From an uncultured Verrucomicrobiota bacterium (GTDB lineage: Bacteria; Verrucomicrobiota; Verrucomicrobiia; Limisphaerales; UBA9464): DNA of 58,894 bases. The stretch's first letter is position 1, and each line of letters starts with the position of its first letter. The stretch spans positions 1-58,894 of the forward strand of contig CAIWAH010000098.1 in assembly GCA_903910585.1 (NCBI GenBank), read 5' to 3'. The translations under genes were made by a program, and so were the position numbers. The notes below the pieces were generated by a model. The model was not told the origin of the DNA. It worked only from the letters and a program-made list of their open reading frames with translations, and ran no database searches. Positions 14,855-23,411 of this stretch are shown here, piece by piece.

Positions 14855-15412
14855 ATGGCCGAACCTGAACTGCGCGCGGAATACACCGAGGACGAAGCCT
14901 ACTTCATGGAGGCTTACGACCGGCTGCCGACCGATCAGCGGAGCCGGACGCGCACCCAGATCGGCAGCGTCCTGCTGGCCGGCCTGTGCGTGTCGCTGAC
15001 GACGTTCCGGACGATCTCCGACCGGCGCGCGGGCGATTCGCTGTGGTGGCTGTCACTGGTGATTGTGCCGGCCATCTTCGCGGTGATCTGGTGGTTTACG
15101 TTCAGCACGGCGGCACGACGCCGGGTCTTTCTCCGGGGCGTGCGCCGGCACACAGCCGAGACGGTTCACCGGGGCACGGCGGTGTTCGACGAGTTTGGTT
15201 TCGTGTCCTCGCGCGAGGACGGCCGCAGCAAGACGCATCTCTGGAAGCAAGTGCCGCGGGCCGTGCTGCGCACCGATGGTTGCTTCGTGTTCATTGATGA
15301 GACCACGTCGTTCTGGTTTCCGCGGCGGGCGCTGAAATCCGCGGACTGTTACGCCCGCCTCGAAGTGCTCATCCGCAGCCATGTGTCGAACTGCGAACAG
15401 GTCACCGGATGA
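14855..15412 (+). CDS. YcxB-like membrane protein
   Basis: 185 aa, start ATG at 14855 (MAEPELRAEYTEDEAYFMEAYDRL). Two hydrophobic helices lie near residues 35-50 and 60-82 (LWWLSLVIVPAIFAVIWWF). A cytoplasmic beta-rich tail follows, reading FDEFGFVSSREDGRSKTHLW to FVFIDETTSFWFPRRAL, which fits the YcxB-like domain of bacterial inner-membrane proteins of unknown role. It sits between dapB and folK, and the folK start overlaps its stop (ATGA), so it is co-expressed. No enzymatic residues are evident. Confidence 0.7.
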   Translation: MAEPELRAEYTEDEAYFMEAYDRLPTDQRSRTRTQIGSVLLAGLCVSLTTFRTISDRRAGDSLWWLSLVIVPAIFAVIWWFTFSTAARRRVFLRGVRRHTAETVHRGTAVFDEFGFVSSREDGRSKTHLWKQVPRAVLRTDGCFVFIDETTSFWFPRRALKSADCYARLEVLIRSHVSNCEQVTG

Positions 15413-15912
15413 CATCGCCGCTGGTCATCGTGGCGCTGGGGGCAAATCTCGGTGACCCCGTGCAACAGCTCCGGGACGCGGTGAACATGTTGGAATCCCT
15501 GGCGGACGGCCCGGTGCGCGGTTCGTCATTCTGGGAAAGCACGCCCGTGGATTGCCCGCCGGGCTCGCCGAAGTTTGTGAACGGCATCGCCACCTTCCAC
15601 CCGCAGCCGGGCGAAACGCCGGAATCGCTGCTCGCCAAACTGAAGTCGCTGGAAGCGGAAGCCGGCCGGCGGCCGAAACAGGTGCTGAACGAGGCCCGCC
15701 CGCTCGACCTCGACCTGATCGCGTGGGGCGACGTGCAGATGGCAACCGAAACGCTGGTCCTGCCTCATCCGCGGGCGCATCTGCGGGAGTTCGTGCTGCG
15801 GCCGCTGGCCGAGCTGCTGCCCGACCTGGTGCTGCCAGGGCGGCGACAGACTGTCCGGGAACTGTTGGCCGGGTTGGTGCCGGACCCCGGTTTCGCCCGC
15901 GTCGGCAGCTGA
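15409..15912 (+). CDS. folK: 2-amino-4-hydroxy-6-hydroxymethyldihydropteridine pyrophosphokinase
   Basis: 167 aa, the usual HPPK length. It transfers pyrophosphate from ATP to hydroxymethyl-dihydropterin in folate synthesis. Visible motifs are VALGANLGDP at the N-terminus, FWESTPVDCPPGSPKFVNG, and the metal and ATP-binding RPLDLDLIAWGD, followed by LPHPRAHLREFVLRPLAEL. The ATG overlaps the upstream stop by 4 nt. The grouping dapB-ycxB-folK looks like a housekeeping operon; 61 nt separate it from the sulfatase. Confidence 0.95.
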   Translation: MTSPLVIVALGANLGDPVQQLRDAVNMLESLADGPVRGSSFWESTPVDCPPGSPKFVNGIATFHPQPGETPESLLAKLKSLEAEAGRRPKQVLNEARPLDLDLIAWGDVQMATETLVLPHPRAHLREFVLRPLAELLPDLVLPGRRQTVRELLAGLVPDPGFARVGS

Positions 15913-15973
15913 CGCCCGCACAATTCTGCCGCTCGACGCAGGGAACGCGCCTGGTCCACGCTGCCCCGATTCC

Positions 15974-17467
15974 ATGAACTGGTTCCGACTTTCAGTGTGC
16001 TGGCTGATCGGCCTCGCCTCCGCTGTGGCCGTCCTGGCCGGCCCGGCGCGCCCCAACATCATCTTCATCATCGCCGATGACCTCGGCTACGGGGATCTCG
16101 GCAGTTACGGCCAGAAGAAGATCCGGACCCCGAACCTCGACCGGCTGACGTCCGAAGGGATGCGCTTCACCGCCCATTACGCGGGGAACAACGTCTGCGC
16201 GCCCGCCCGATGCGTGCTGCTCTCCGGAAAACATCCGGGGCACGCCTACATCCGCGACAACCGGGAGCAGCGTCCCGAGGGTCAGCAGCCGGTGCCGGCC
16301 GGTGAACTGGTCCTGCCGCTGACGTTGCGGCGGCTCGGTTACGCCAACGGCGGTTTCGGCAAATGGGGGCTCGGGCCGGTGGGCAGCGAGGGGGATCCCG
16401 GGAAACAGGGGTTTGACCGCTTCTTCGGCTACAACTGCCAGCGGGTTGCCCACAACCATTACCCCACCCACCTCTGGGACAACGACCGTCGCGTCACCCT
16501 CAACAATCCGGAGTTTTCGGCCTACCACCGGCTCCCGGCTGACGCCCGGGTGGAGGATCCGGCAACCTATGCGGCCTTCGCGGGGCGGGATTACGCGCCG
16601 GACCTGATCGCCGAGCGAGCCAGGGCATTCGTCCGGGAACATCGCGACCGGCCGTTTTTCCTCTACTATCCGACCACGGTTCCGCATTTGGCGCTGCAGG
16701 TGCCGGAAGATTCCCTCGCGGAATATGCCGGCGCTTTTCCCGAGGAGCCTTACCGGGGCGACCGCGGTTACCTGCCGCATCGCGCCCCGCGCGCTGCCTA
16801 CGCCGCGATGATCACCCGGATGGATCGGGATATCGGCCGGCTCCTGACCCTCGTGGATGAGCTCGGCCTGCGGGAGAACACGATCGTCGTCTTCACGAGC
16901 GACAACGGTCCGCTCTACGACCGGCTCGGGGGAACTGACACCGACTTCTTCGATTCCGCCGGCGGCTTCCGCGGGCGCAAGGGAGCGTTCCACGAAGGCG
17001 GCTTCCGCGTTCCCTGCCTGGTCCGCTGGCCCGGCCGGATTGCTGCCGGAACGGTCAGCGACCGGGTCACCGGCTTCGAGGACTGGCTCCCCACGTTGCT
17101 GGAGCTCACCGGCAACCGCCGCGAGATTCCGGAAGCGACCGACGGCATCAGCTTCGCGCCGACGCTCCTCGGGAAACGGCAGCGGGCGCGCCCGTTTCTC
17201 TACCGCGAGACCACCGGTTATGGCGGTCAGCAGTGCGTGCGCGCGGGAGATTGGAAGGTGATCCGCCGCAATCTCAAACCCGGGCCGAACGCCAAGAACC
17301 AGGAACCTGCCCCGGTGGAACTCTATCACCTCGGGCGCGACCCGGGCGAAACCGACAATCTGGCGGCCGCGAATCCACGGGTCGTCCGGCGCCTGAACCG
17401 GATCATGGCCCGCGAACATACGCCCTCGCCGCTGTGGCCGATGCCGGTTTTGGACCGCGCGCACTGA
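15974..17467 (+). CDS. Secreted arylsulfatase-type sulfatase
   Basis: 497 aa with a signal peptide (LSVCWLIGLASAVAVLAG). RPNIIFIIADDLGYGDLG supplies the metal-binding Asp pair. CAPAR with Cys75 is the C-x-P-x-R sulfatase signature, in which the Cys is oxidised to formylglycine. FGKWGLGP and VFTSDNGPLYDRLGG complete the active site. It removes sulfate esters from sulfated sugars or polysaccharides in the periplasm or outside. A formylglycine-generating enzyme must be encoded elsewhere because none is in the window. It opens a cluster of secreted catabolic proteins that continues to 27766, all on this strand. The substrate cannot be named. Confidence 0.92.
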   Translation: MNWFRLSVCWLIGLASAVAVLAGPARPNIIFIIADDLGYGDLGSYGQKKIRTPNLDRLTSEGMRFTAHYAGNNVCAPARCVLLSGKHPGHAYIRDNREQRPEGQQPVPAGELVLPLTLRRLGYANGGFGKWGLGPVGSEGDPGKQGFDRFFGYNCQRVAHNHYPTHLWDNDRRVTLNNPEFSAYHRLPADARVEDPATYAAFAGRDYAPDLIAERARAFVREHRDRPFFLYYPTTVPHLALQVPEDSLAEYAGAFPEEPYRGDRGYLPHRAPRAAYAAMITRMDRDIGRLLTLVDELGLRENTIVVFTSDNGPLYDRLGGTDTDFFDSAGGFRGRKGAFHEGGFRVPCLVRWPGRIAAGTVSDRVTGFEDWLPTLLELTGNRREIPEATDGISFAPTLLGKRQRARPFLYRETTGYGGQQCVRAGDWKVIRRNLKPGPNAKNQEPAPVELYHLGRDPGETDNLAAANPRVVRRLNRIMAREHTPSPLWPMPVLDRAH

Positions 17468-17550
17468 ACTGCGCCCCGGGAACAGGCAAGCCGTCAGCGA
17501 GTGATTCACCAATAAGAGGCTCGACCGTTCCCGAAGCCGCGGCTGACACT

Positions 17551-17567
17551 CCGGGAATCTTTCCCGG
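17551..17567. promoter_or_regulatory. Hairpin abutting the start codon of the DUF1549 gene
   Basis: CCGGGAA-TCT-TTCCCGG is a perfect 7-bp stem with a 3-nt loop, and its last G is the first base of the GTG start at 17567. It could hide the start site in mRNA, or it may be a degenerate extragenic palindrome. The rest of the 99-bp spacer shows nothing obvious. Confidence 0.5.
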
Positions 17568-19720
17568 TGAATCGCCTCCGCCCACCTGCTTCGCGCTGCG
17601 CCCGCCTTCTGCTGATCGCGTGGTCGGTGCTTGCTCCGGCACTCGGGCCGCTGGCGGCGGACTCCGCTCCGAAACTGCGCCCGCGGCAGTTTGCCCTCAC
17701 CGACGAAGACCATGCCTATTGGGCCTTTCAACCGGTGAAGGCTCCGGCCGTCCCGAAGGAAAAATTCCGAGGCCGGGCAGTCACGAATGCCGTGGATGCC
17801 TTTCACCTCGCGCACTTGCGGAGCCGGAAGCTGGAACAGAATCCAGCCGCCATGCCGCGCGAATTGGTGCGCCGGGTTTACCTCGATCTGACCGGGCTGC
17901 CGCCCAGTCCGGAGGAGGTTGCCGCCTTTGAGCGCGATCCCGGCGAAGCGGCCTGGGCCGCGCTTGTGGATCGGCTGCTCGCGTCGCCGCACTACGGCGA
18001 ACGGTGGGGCCGGCACTGGCTCGACCTCGTGCGCTACGCCGAGAGCAACGGCTACGAACGTGACGGCGCCAAGCCGCACGCATGGCGTTACCGCGATTAC
18101 GTGATCGATGCCTTCAATGCGGACAAGCCCTACGACCGCTTCATCCGGGAGCAGTTGGCCGGCGACGAACTCGTCGAGGACGAACTTTCACAGGCGCCGC
18201 AGATGACGCCCGCAATGCGGGAGGCGCTGATCGCCACCGGCTTTTACCGCCTGCACGTCTGGGATGACGAACCGGACAGCACGGTGGTCGCGGAGTTCGA
18301 TGACCTCGACGACATCATGGTCACGACCGGCACGGCGTTCCTGGGCCTGACCATCGGCTGCGCGCGCTGCCACGACCACAAGTTCGATCCGCTGAGCCAG
18401 GCCGACTACTATTCGCTGCTGGGGTTTGTGCGCAGCATCGACGGTTACGGTCAGCACCACACCGGCGGCGGTGGCCGCGGCACCGGCAAGATCACCCGCC
18501 CGCTCGCCACGGACTCCGAACGGCGGAACTGGGAAACCTCCAAACAGTCGCGGATCAAGGCGGCCGAAGCCCGGCTCGCCCAGGCGGGTGAAGGGGACGC
18601 CCGCAAGGACGCTGAAGCGGAGCTGAAGGCCGCCCGCGAAGCCGCGGCGCCGTTCGATTTCGCGCTGGCCATTGCGGAGAATGGCCCGTCACCGCAGGCG
18701 ACCCATGTGCTCTACCGCGGCGATGCCCATTCGCCCCGGGCCGAGGTGAACGCGCGTTTCCCGGCGGTGCTTGGCCTGCCGGAACCGGAGTTTCCCCCGC
18801 GCTCCGGCAATGCGGCCACGACTGGACGCCGCCGCGTGCTGGCCGACTGGGTGGCCAGTCCGGCGAATCCGCTGACCGCCCGCGTGTTCGTGAACCGGGT
18901 CTGGCAGCACCACTTCGGCATCGGCCTGGTGCCCACGCCGGACGACTTCGGCCGGACCGGATTGCGCCCGTCGAATCCCGCGCTGCTGGACTTTCTCGCC
19001 GCCGAGTTCGTCCGTGGCGGCTGGAGCGTGAAGCGGCTTCACCGGCTCATCCTCACCAGCCGGGCCTACCGGATGTCGTCGCGGGCCGAGAACCGCGCCG
19101 CCCGCGCGGCCGACCAGGACAACACCTTGCTCTGGCGGCAGAATCTGCGGCGGGTCGAAGCCGAAGTCGTCCGCGACACGATGCTCGCGGTGAGCGGCGC
19201 GCTGAATCCGAAGCGCGGCGGCCCGAGCGTGTTCCCGAGCCTGCCCAGGGAGGTCCACACCACGCAGGATTCCGCGGGCAAAGGCTGGGAAGACAGCCCG
19301 GCCGACGAGCAGAACCGGCGGAGTGTTTACCTGGTCGTGAAGCGGGCGCTCAAGGTGCCGCTGCTCGAATGCCTCGACTTCGCCAACAGCACGTCCGGCA
19401 CCGGCACCCGGCCCACGACCACCGTCGCCCCGCAGGCGCTTATGCTGCTGAACGATTCCTTCGTGCAGACGCAGGCGGCCGCCTTCGCCGAGCGGATCCG
19501 ACGGGAAGCCGGTGCGAAGCCGGAAGCGCAGATTGAACGTGCGTTCCAGCTCGCCGTGCAGCGTCCGCCCACGAAGGCCGAAACCAAAGCCGCGCGCGAC
19601 TTGCTCGCCGACCAAACTCAACGCGCGGCCATCGAAGGGACGAAGGAACCGGATACCGTCGCGTTAACGAGCCTCTGCCGCGCGCTGCTCAACCTGAACG
19701 AGGTGGTCTATGTGGATTGA
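17567..19720 (+). CDS. Secreted DUF1549/DUF1553 (planctomycete-type) protein
   Basis: 717 aa from a GTG, with a signal peptide (RLLLIAWSVLAPALGPLAA). DUF1549 spans about residues 70-275 (RRVYLDLTGLPPSPEEVAAF, HWLDLVRYAESNGYERD, CARCHDHKFDPLSQADYYSL). DUF1553 spans about 420-690 (RRVLADWVASPANPLTARVF, FVNRVWQHHFGIGLV, HRLILTSRAYRMSSR). The N-terminal cytochrome domain (PSCyt1) that often precedes DUF1549 is missing here, but a CARCH motif lies inside DUF1549. A coiled-coil-like charged segment lies near 320-350. The biochemical activity is unknown. Genes of this pair always travel with DUF1501 genes, as here, and are expanded next to sulfatases and glycosidases. Confidence 0.9.
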   Translation: MNRLRPPASRCARLLLIAWSVLAPALGPLAADSAPKLRPRQFALTDEDHAYWAFQPVKAPAVPKEKFRGRAVTNAVDAFHLAHLRSRKLEQNPAAMPRELVRRVYLDLTGLPPSPEEVAAFERDPGEAAWAALVDRLLASPHYGERWGRHWLDLVRYAESNGYERDGAKPHAWRYRDYVIDAFNADKPYDRFIREQLAGDELVEDELSQAPQMTPAMREALIATGFYRLHVWDDEPDSTVVAEFDDLDDIMVTTGTAFLGLTIGCARCHDHKFDPLSQADYYSLLGFVRSIDGYGQHHTGGGGRGTGKITRPLATDSERRNWETSKQSRIKAAEARLAQAGEGDARKDAEAELKAAREAAAPFDFALAIAENGPSPQATHVLYRGDAHSPRAEVNARFPAVLGLPEPEFPPRSGNAATTGRRRVLADWVASPANPLTARVFVNRVWQHHFGIGLVPTPDDFGRTGLRPSNPALLDFLAAEFVRGGWSVKRLHRLILTSRAYRMSSRAENRAARAADQDNTLLWRQNLRRVEAEVVRDTMLAVSGALNPKRGGPSVFPSLPREVHTTQDSAGKGWEDSPADEQNRRSVYLVVKRALKVPLLECLDFANSTSGTGTRPTTTVAPQALMLLNDSFVQTQAAAFAERIRREAGAKPEAQIERAFQLAVQRPPTKAETKAARDLLADQTQRAAIEGTKEPDTVALTSLCRALLNLNEVVYVD

Positions 19721-19750
19721 AATCGCCCATTCGGATTCGAGCGACAATCC

Positions 19751-19801
19751 GGCAGAGCGGCAGCTCTGCCCCACCTTGGTGGTGCGGCGCTGCCGCGCCG
19801 C
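19751..19801. repeat. Three tandem hairpins between DUF1549 and DUF1501 genes
   Basis: Three palindromes follow one another: GGCAGAGC-GGCA-GCTCTGCC (19751-19770), CCACC-TT-GGTGG (19771-19782) and GCGGCGC-TGCC-GCGCCGC (19784-19801). They fill half of the 108-bp spacer. Without U-tracts they look like extragenic palindromes, possibly damping or stabilising the downstream mRNA. Confidence 0.7.
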
Positions 19802-19828
19802 CGTCTTGCCCATCGTGTCACCTCGCGC

Positions 19829-21316
19829 ATGAACCCCGCCGATCACCAACTTCCACGTCGCCAGTTCCTTTGGGAAGCCGGCGCGGGATTTGCCGGGCTG
19901 GCGCTCGCTTCGTTGTTGGAGGGCGACGGCTTCTTCGCCAAGGCGCGGGCGGCGGAGCTTCCCCAGGCGAGCCCGCTGCTACCAAAGCCGCCGCATCTCC
20001 CGACCAAGGCGAAGTCGGTCATCTTCCTGTTCATGTTCGGCGGGCCGTCGCAGGTGGACCTGTTCGACTACAAACCGGAACTCCAGAAGCGGGACGGCCA
20101 GACCATCGACAACGAGTTCCGCCGGAACACGAAGACGAAGGCCGTGCTCCAGGCCAGCCGCCGCACCTTCCGCCAGCACGGTCAGTCGGGGCTCTGGTGC
20201 TCGGACGCCTTTCCGAACATCGCGCGGCACATGGACAAGCTCGCCGTGGTGAAGTCGCTCTACAGCGATTCGTTCGCCCACGGCAGCGCGGTGCTCCAGA
20301 TGAACAGCGGCCGGATCCTTCAGGGACATCCTTCGCTCGGCGCGTGGCTCAGCTACGGCCTGGGCACGCTGAACCAAAACCTGCCCGCCTACGTGGTGAT
20401 GCTCGATCCGCGCGGCGGCCCGACCACGGGCGCGCCGAATTGGTCGAGCGGCTTCATGCCGGCGGTGCACCAGGGCACGGTGCTGCGGACGGCGGGCGAG
20501 CCGATCCTCAATCTTCAACCGCCGGCGGGCACGAGCCGGGAATTCCAGCGGCGCGAAATCGACTTCATCAACGCGGTGAACGCGGAGCACCTGCGTTCGC
20601 GGCCGGGCTACTCGGAGCTCGCCGCCCGCATCTCCAGCTACGAACTAGCGTTTCGCCTCCAGGCCACCGCACCCGAGGCGCTCGACCTGTCGCAGGAAGA
20701 CCCGCGCACGCTTGAAGCCTACGGCGTCCACGAGCCCAAGCCCGACTGGCATCCGCTCGCGCAGGGTCCGGCGCCGTTCGGCCGCCAGTGCCTGACCGCA
20801 CGCCGGCTCGTGGAACGCGGAGTGCGTTTCGTGCAGATCTACTCCGGTGGCGGCGGCGCGGGCGGACAGAACACCTGGGACGGCCATCACGGCATCGAGG
20901 AGAACCTGAAGCTGCACTGTCCCGAAGTGGACCGGCCCATCGCCGCGTTGCTCGCCGACCTGGAACAGCGCGGCCTGCTCGACGAAACCCTCGTGGTGTG
21001 GGGTGGTGAGTTCGGCCGGATGCCGGTTTCCGAAACCTTCAACACCGGCGGGAAGCCTGGCGGCCGCGATCACAATCCGAAAGGCTTCACCTACTGGCTG
21101 GCCGGTGCAGGCGTGAAGGCCGGCACCAGCTACGGCGAGACGGACGAACTCGGCGAAGGTGCCGCCGTGAATCCGCACCATCTGCGCGACCTGCACGCGA
21201 CCATTCTCCACCTCATGGGCCTCGACCACGAGCGCCTCACGTATTTCTACGGCGGTCTGAATCACAAGCTGACGGGCGTGGTCGAAGCGGAGCCAATCAA
21301 AGGGATCATCGCATGA
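19829..21316 (+). CDS. Tat-exported DUF1501 protein
   Basis: 495 aa. The N-terminus PRRQFLWEAGAGFAGLALASL is a twin-arginine signal. The body matches the DUF1501 family, which has an alkaline-phosphatase-like (sulfatase-related) fold: KSVIFLFMFGGPSQVDLFDY at the start, VVKSLYSDSFAHGSAVLQM, FVQIYSGGGGAGGQNTWDGH, VVWGGEFGRMP and the ending RDHNPKGFTYWLAGAGVKAG. Its function is unknown. The gene nearly always accompanies DUF1549/DUF1553 genes, and the two probably act as a unit in the periplasm, with the folded Tat substrate suggesting a cofactor or metal. It is 108 nt downstream of its partner. Confidence 0.92.
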   Translation: MNPADHQLPRRQFLWEAGAGFAGLALASLLEGDGFFAKARAAELPQASPLLPKPPHLPTKAKSVIFLFMFGGPSQVDLFDYKPELQKRDGQTIDNEFRRNTKTKAVLQASRRTFRQHGQSGLWCSDAFPNIARHMDKLAVVKSLYSDSFAHGSAVLQMNSGRILQGHPSLGAWLSYGLGTLNQNLPAYVVMLDPRGGPTTGAPNWSSGFMPAVHQGTVLRTAGEPILNLQPPAGTSREFQRREIDFINAVNAEHLRSRPGYSELAARISSYELAFRLQATAPEALDLSQEDPRTLEAYGVHEPKPDWHPLAQGPAPFGRQCLTARRLVERGVRFVQIYSGGGGAGGQNTWDGHHGIEENLKLHCPEVDRPIAALLADLEQRGLLDETLVVWGGEFGRMPVSETFNTGGKPGGRDHNPKGFTYWLAGAGVKAGTSYGETDELGEGAAVNPHHLRDLHATILHLMGLDHERLTYFYGGLNHKLTGVVEAEPIKGIIA

Positions 21317-21377
21317 CGAACATGCGGCGCCACCAACCAGCGAGCATGATAATTTCGGCTAGCCCACTTCGCTCCCC

Positions 21378-23411
21378 ATGAAGAAATTCGCGTGGATACT
21401 GCCGGTTGCACTCATTGGCACTTTGCTGGCCGCAGACTGGCCAGACGCGCCCGCGGGGAAGCACGCTTACTTGGAGGTAAGGTTAGCCAACCAGGCACCT
21501 GGGGACATACAGGGGGCTGCCGTTCATTTCGGAGAGTCTAGTTGCTTCATGGGCCTCGTCGGCGCGAGTTCCGCTGCCACGTATCTGGGATGGCAGAGCC
21601 CTGTAACCACGAACGCGGTTATCAAATGGACTGAAGCGCAAGGGGCAAAGCGGGACCAAACGGTTTCGCTTGTTGGCGTTTACGATCCGAAGGCGGATGG
21701 CCGGCTTACGTTCACCGTTGGCGCTACGAACGTGACAGTTGAGTTCAAGCGGATTGATAGACTTGCGAAGGGTAGCACATTCCCCGTCCGCATCACCGTG
21801 GATGCCGCCGTCACGCAGGGCGAACTCAAGCCCATCTGGCGGTTCTTCGGCGCCGACGAACCGAATTACGCCACGATGCGCAACGGCCGGAAGCTGCTCG
21901 GCGAACTCGGCGAGCTGAAGCCGAAGGAGGTATTCTTCCGTGCTCACAACCTGCTCACGACCGGCGACGGCACGCCGGCGTTGAAGTGGGGTTCCACCGG
22001 TGCCTACCACGAGGACGCCGCCGGCAACCCGGTTTACGATTGGACCATTCTCGACGGCATTTTTGACACCTACCTTGAACGCGGCGTGCGGCCCTACGTG
22101 GAGATCGGCTTCATGCCCGAGGCGCTTTCGGTGAAGCCGCAGCCGTATCGCCACCATTGGACCCCTGCGGCGAAATACGACGAGATCTACACCGGCTGGG
22201 CCTATCCGCCCAAGGACTACGCTAAGTGGGCCGAACTCGTCTTCCAGTGGGTGAAGCACAGCGTCGCGAAGTATGGCGCGGCCGAGGTCGAGCGCTGGTA
22301 TTGGCAGGTCTGGAACGAACCCAACATCGGCTACTGGCGCGGAACGCCCGAGGAGTTCCACCGGCTCCACGACTACGCCATTGATGCCGTCCGAAGGGCG
22401 TTGCCGACGGCGCGGGTGGGCGGTCCGGACGTGGCAGGCAGCGGCGGCAAGTTCAGCCGCAGTTTCTTCGAGCACTGCCTGCGCGGCACCAACTACGCAA
22501 CCGGCAAGGTGGGCACGCCCCTCGACTTCGTCTCGTTCCACGCCAAGGGGGCGCCGGTGTTCACCAACGGCCACGTCCGCATGGGCATCGCGAACCAGCT
22601 TCGGACCATCGAGGACGGCTTCAAGATCGTCGCCTCGTTTCCCGAGCTGAAGGCAAAGCCCATCGTCATTGGCGAATCCGATCCCGAAGGCTGCGCCGCG
22701 TGCCAGGGACCGCAGCTCGCCTACCGCAACGGCACGATGTTCTCCAGCTACACGGCCGCGGTCTTTGCCCGAAAACACGATCTGGCGACGCGCCTCGGCG
22801 TGAACTTGGAGGGCGCACTGACGTGGGCCTTTGAATTCGAGGATCAGCCCTACTTCGCCGGCTTCCGTTCGCTGGCCAGCAACGGCATCGACAAGCCGGT
22901 GATGAACGTCTTTCGCATGTTCAGCCGGATGAACGGCCGGCGGGTCGCCGTCACGAGCGACGCCGCCGTGCCGCTGGACGCGATGATGAAAGACGGTGTT
23001 CGTGGACGGCCTGATGTTGCCGCGCTCGCCAGTCTGGACGACCGCCAACTCGCGCTGCTGGTCTGGCACTACCACGATGATGACGTGGCCGGGCCGGCGG
23101 CCCAGGTGGAGGTCGCCTTGCAGAATCTCCCGTTCCGTGACGGCCCGCTCCGGCTGACCCACCATCGCATTGATGGGGACCACAGCAACGCGTTCGCCCT
23201 CTGGCAGCGAATGGGATCGCCGCAAAAACCTGCCGCCGCGCAGATCGCGGACCTGGAACGCGCCGGACAACTGGCGGCGTTCGATCTGCCCCACGACGTC
23301 ACCCTGAAATCCGGCGAAGTTTCATTGTCGTTCAGCCTGCCTCGTCAGGGGGTTTCCCTGCTGATCGTTTCCACGGAGCCCGGAGCGAACCCACCCAGAC
23401 GGACTCCATGA
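21378..23411 (+). CDS. Secreted glycoside hydrolase, GH39-like
   Basis: 677 aa with a signal peptide (FAWILPVALIGTLLA). After an N-terminal beta domain of about 130 residues comes a TIM-barrel of the GH39 (beta-xylosidase/iduronidase) type. The acid/base Glu is in YWQVWNEPNIGYWRG near residue 313, and the nucleophile Glu is probably in KPIVIGESDPEGC near 434. VSFHAKGAP and TWAFEFEDQPYFAGF are also barrel strands of this family. The C-terminal 130 residues form a beta-sandwich. The likely role is hydrolysis of xylosidic or uronic-acid linkages outside the cytoplasm. The first 400 bp uses codons (TTA, AGG, ATA, AGT) that are rare in the remainder. The stop overlaps the next start (ATGA). Confidence 0.85.
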   Translation: MKKFAWILPVALIGTLLAADWPDAPAGKHAYLEVRLANQAPGDIQGAAVHFGESSCFMGLVGASSAATYLGWQSPVTTNAVIKWTEAQGAKRDQTVSLVGVYDPKADGRLTFTVGATNVTVEFKRIDRLAKGSTFPVRITVDAAVTQGELKPIWRFFGADEPNYATMRNGRKLLGELGELKPKEVFFRAHNLLTTGDGTPALKWGSTGAYHEDAAGNPVYDWTILDGIFDTYLERGVRPYVEIGFMPEALSVKPQPYRHHWTPAAKYDEIYTGWAYPPKDYAKWAELVFQWVKHSVAKYGAAEVERWYWQVWNEPNIGYWRGTPEEFHRLHDYAIDAVRRALPTARVGGPDVAGSGGKFSRSFFEHCLRGTNYATGKVGTPLDFVSFHAKGAPVFTNGHVRMGIANQLRTIEDGFKIVASFPELKAKPIVIGESDPEGCAACQGPQLAYRNGTMFSSYTAAVFARKHDLATRLGVNLEGALTWAFEFEDQPYFAGFRSLASNGIDKPVMNVFRMFSRMNGRRVAVTSDAAVPLDAMMKDGVRGRPDVAALASLDDRQLALLVWHYHDDDVAGPAAQVEVALQNLPFRDGPLRLTHHRIDGDHSNAFALWQRMGSPQKPAAAQIADLERAGQLAAFDLPHDVTLKSGEVSLSFSLPRQGVSLLIVSTEPGANPPRRTP

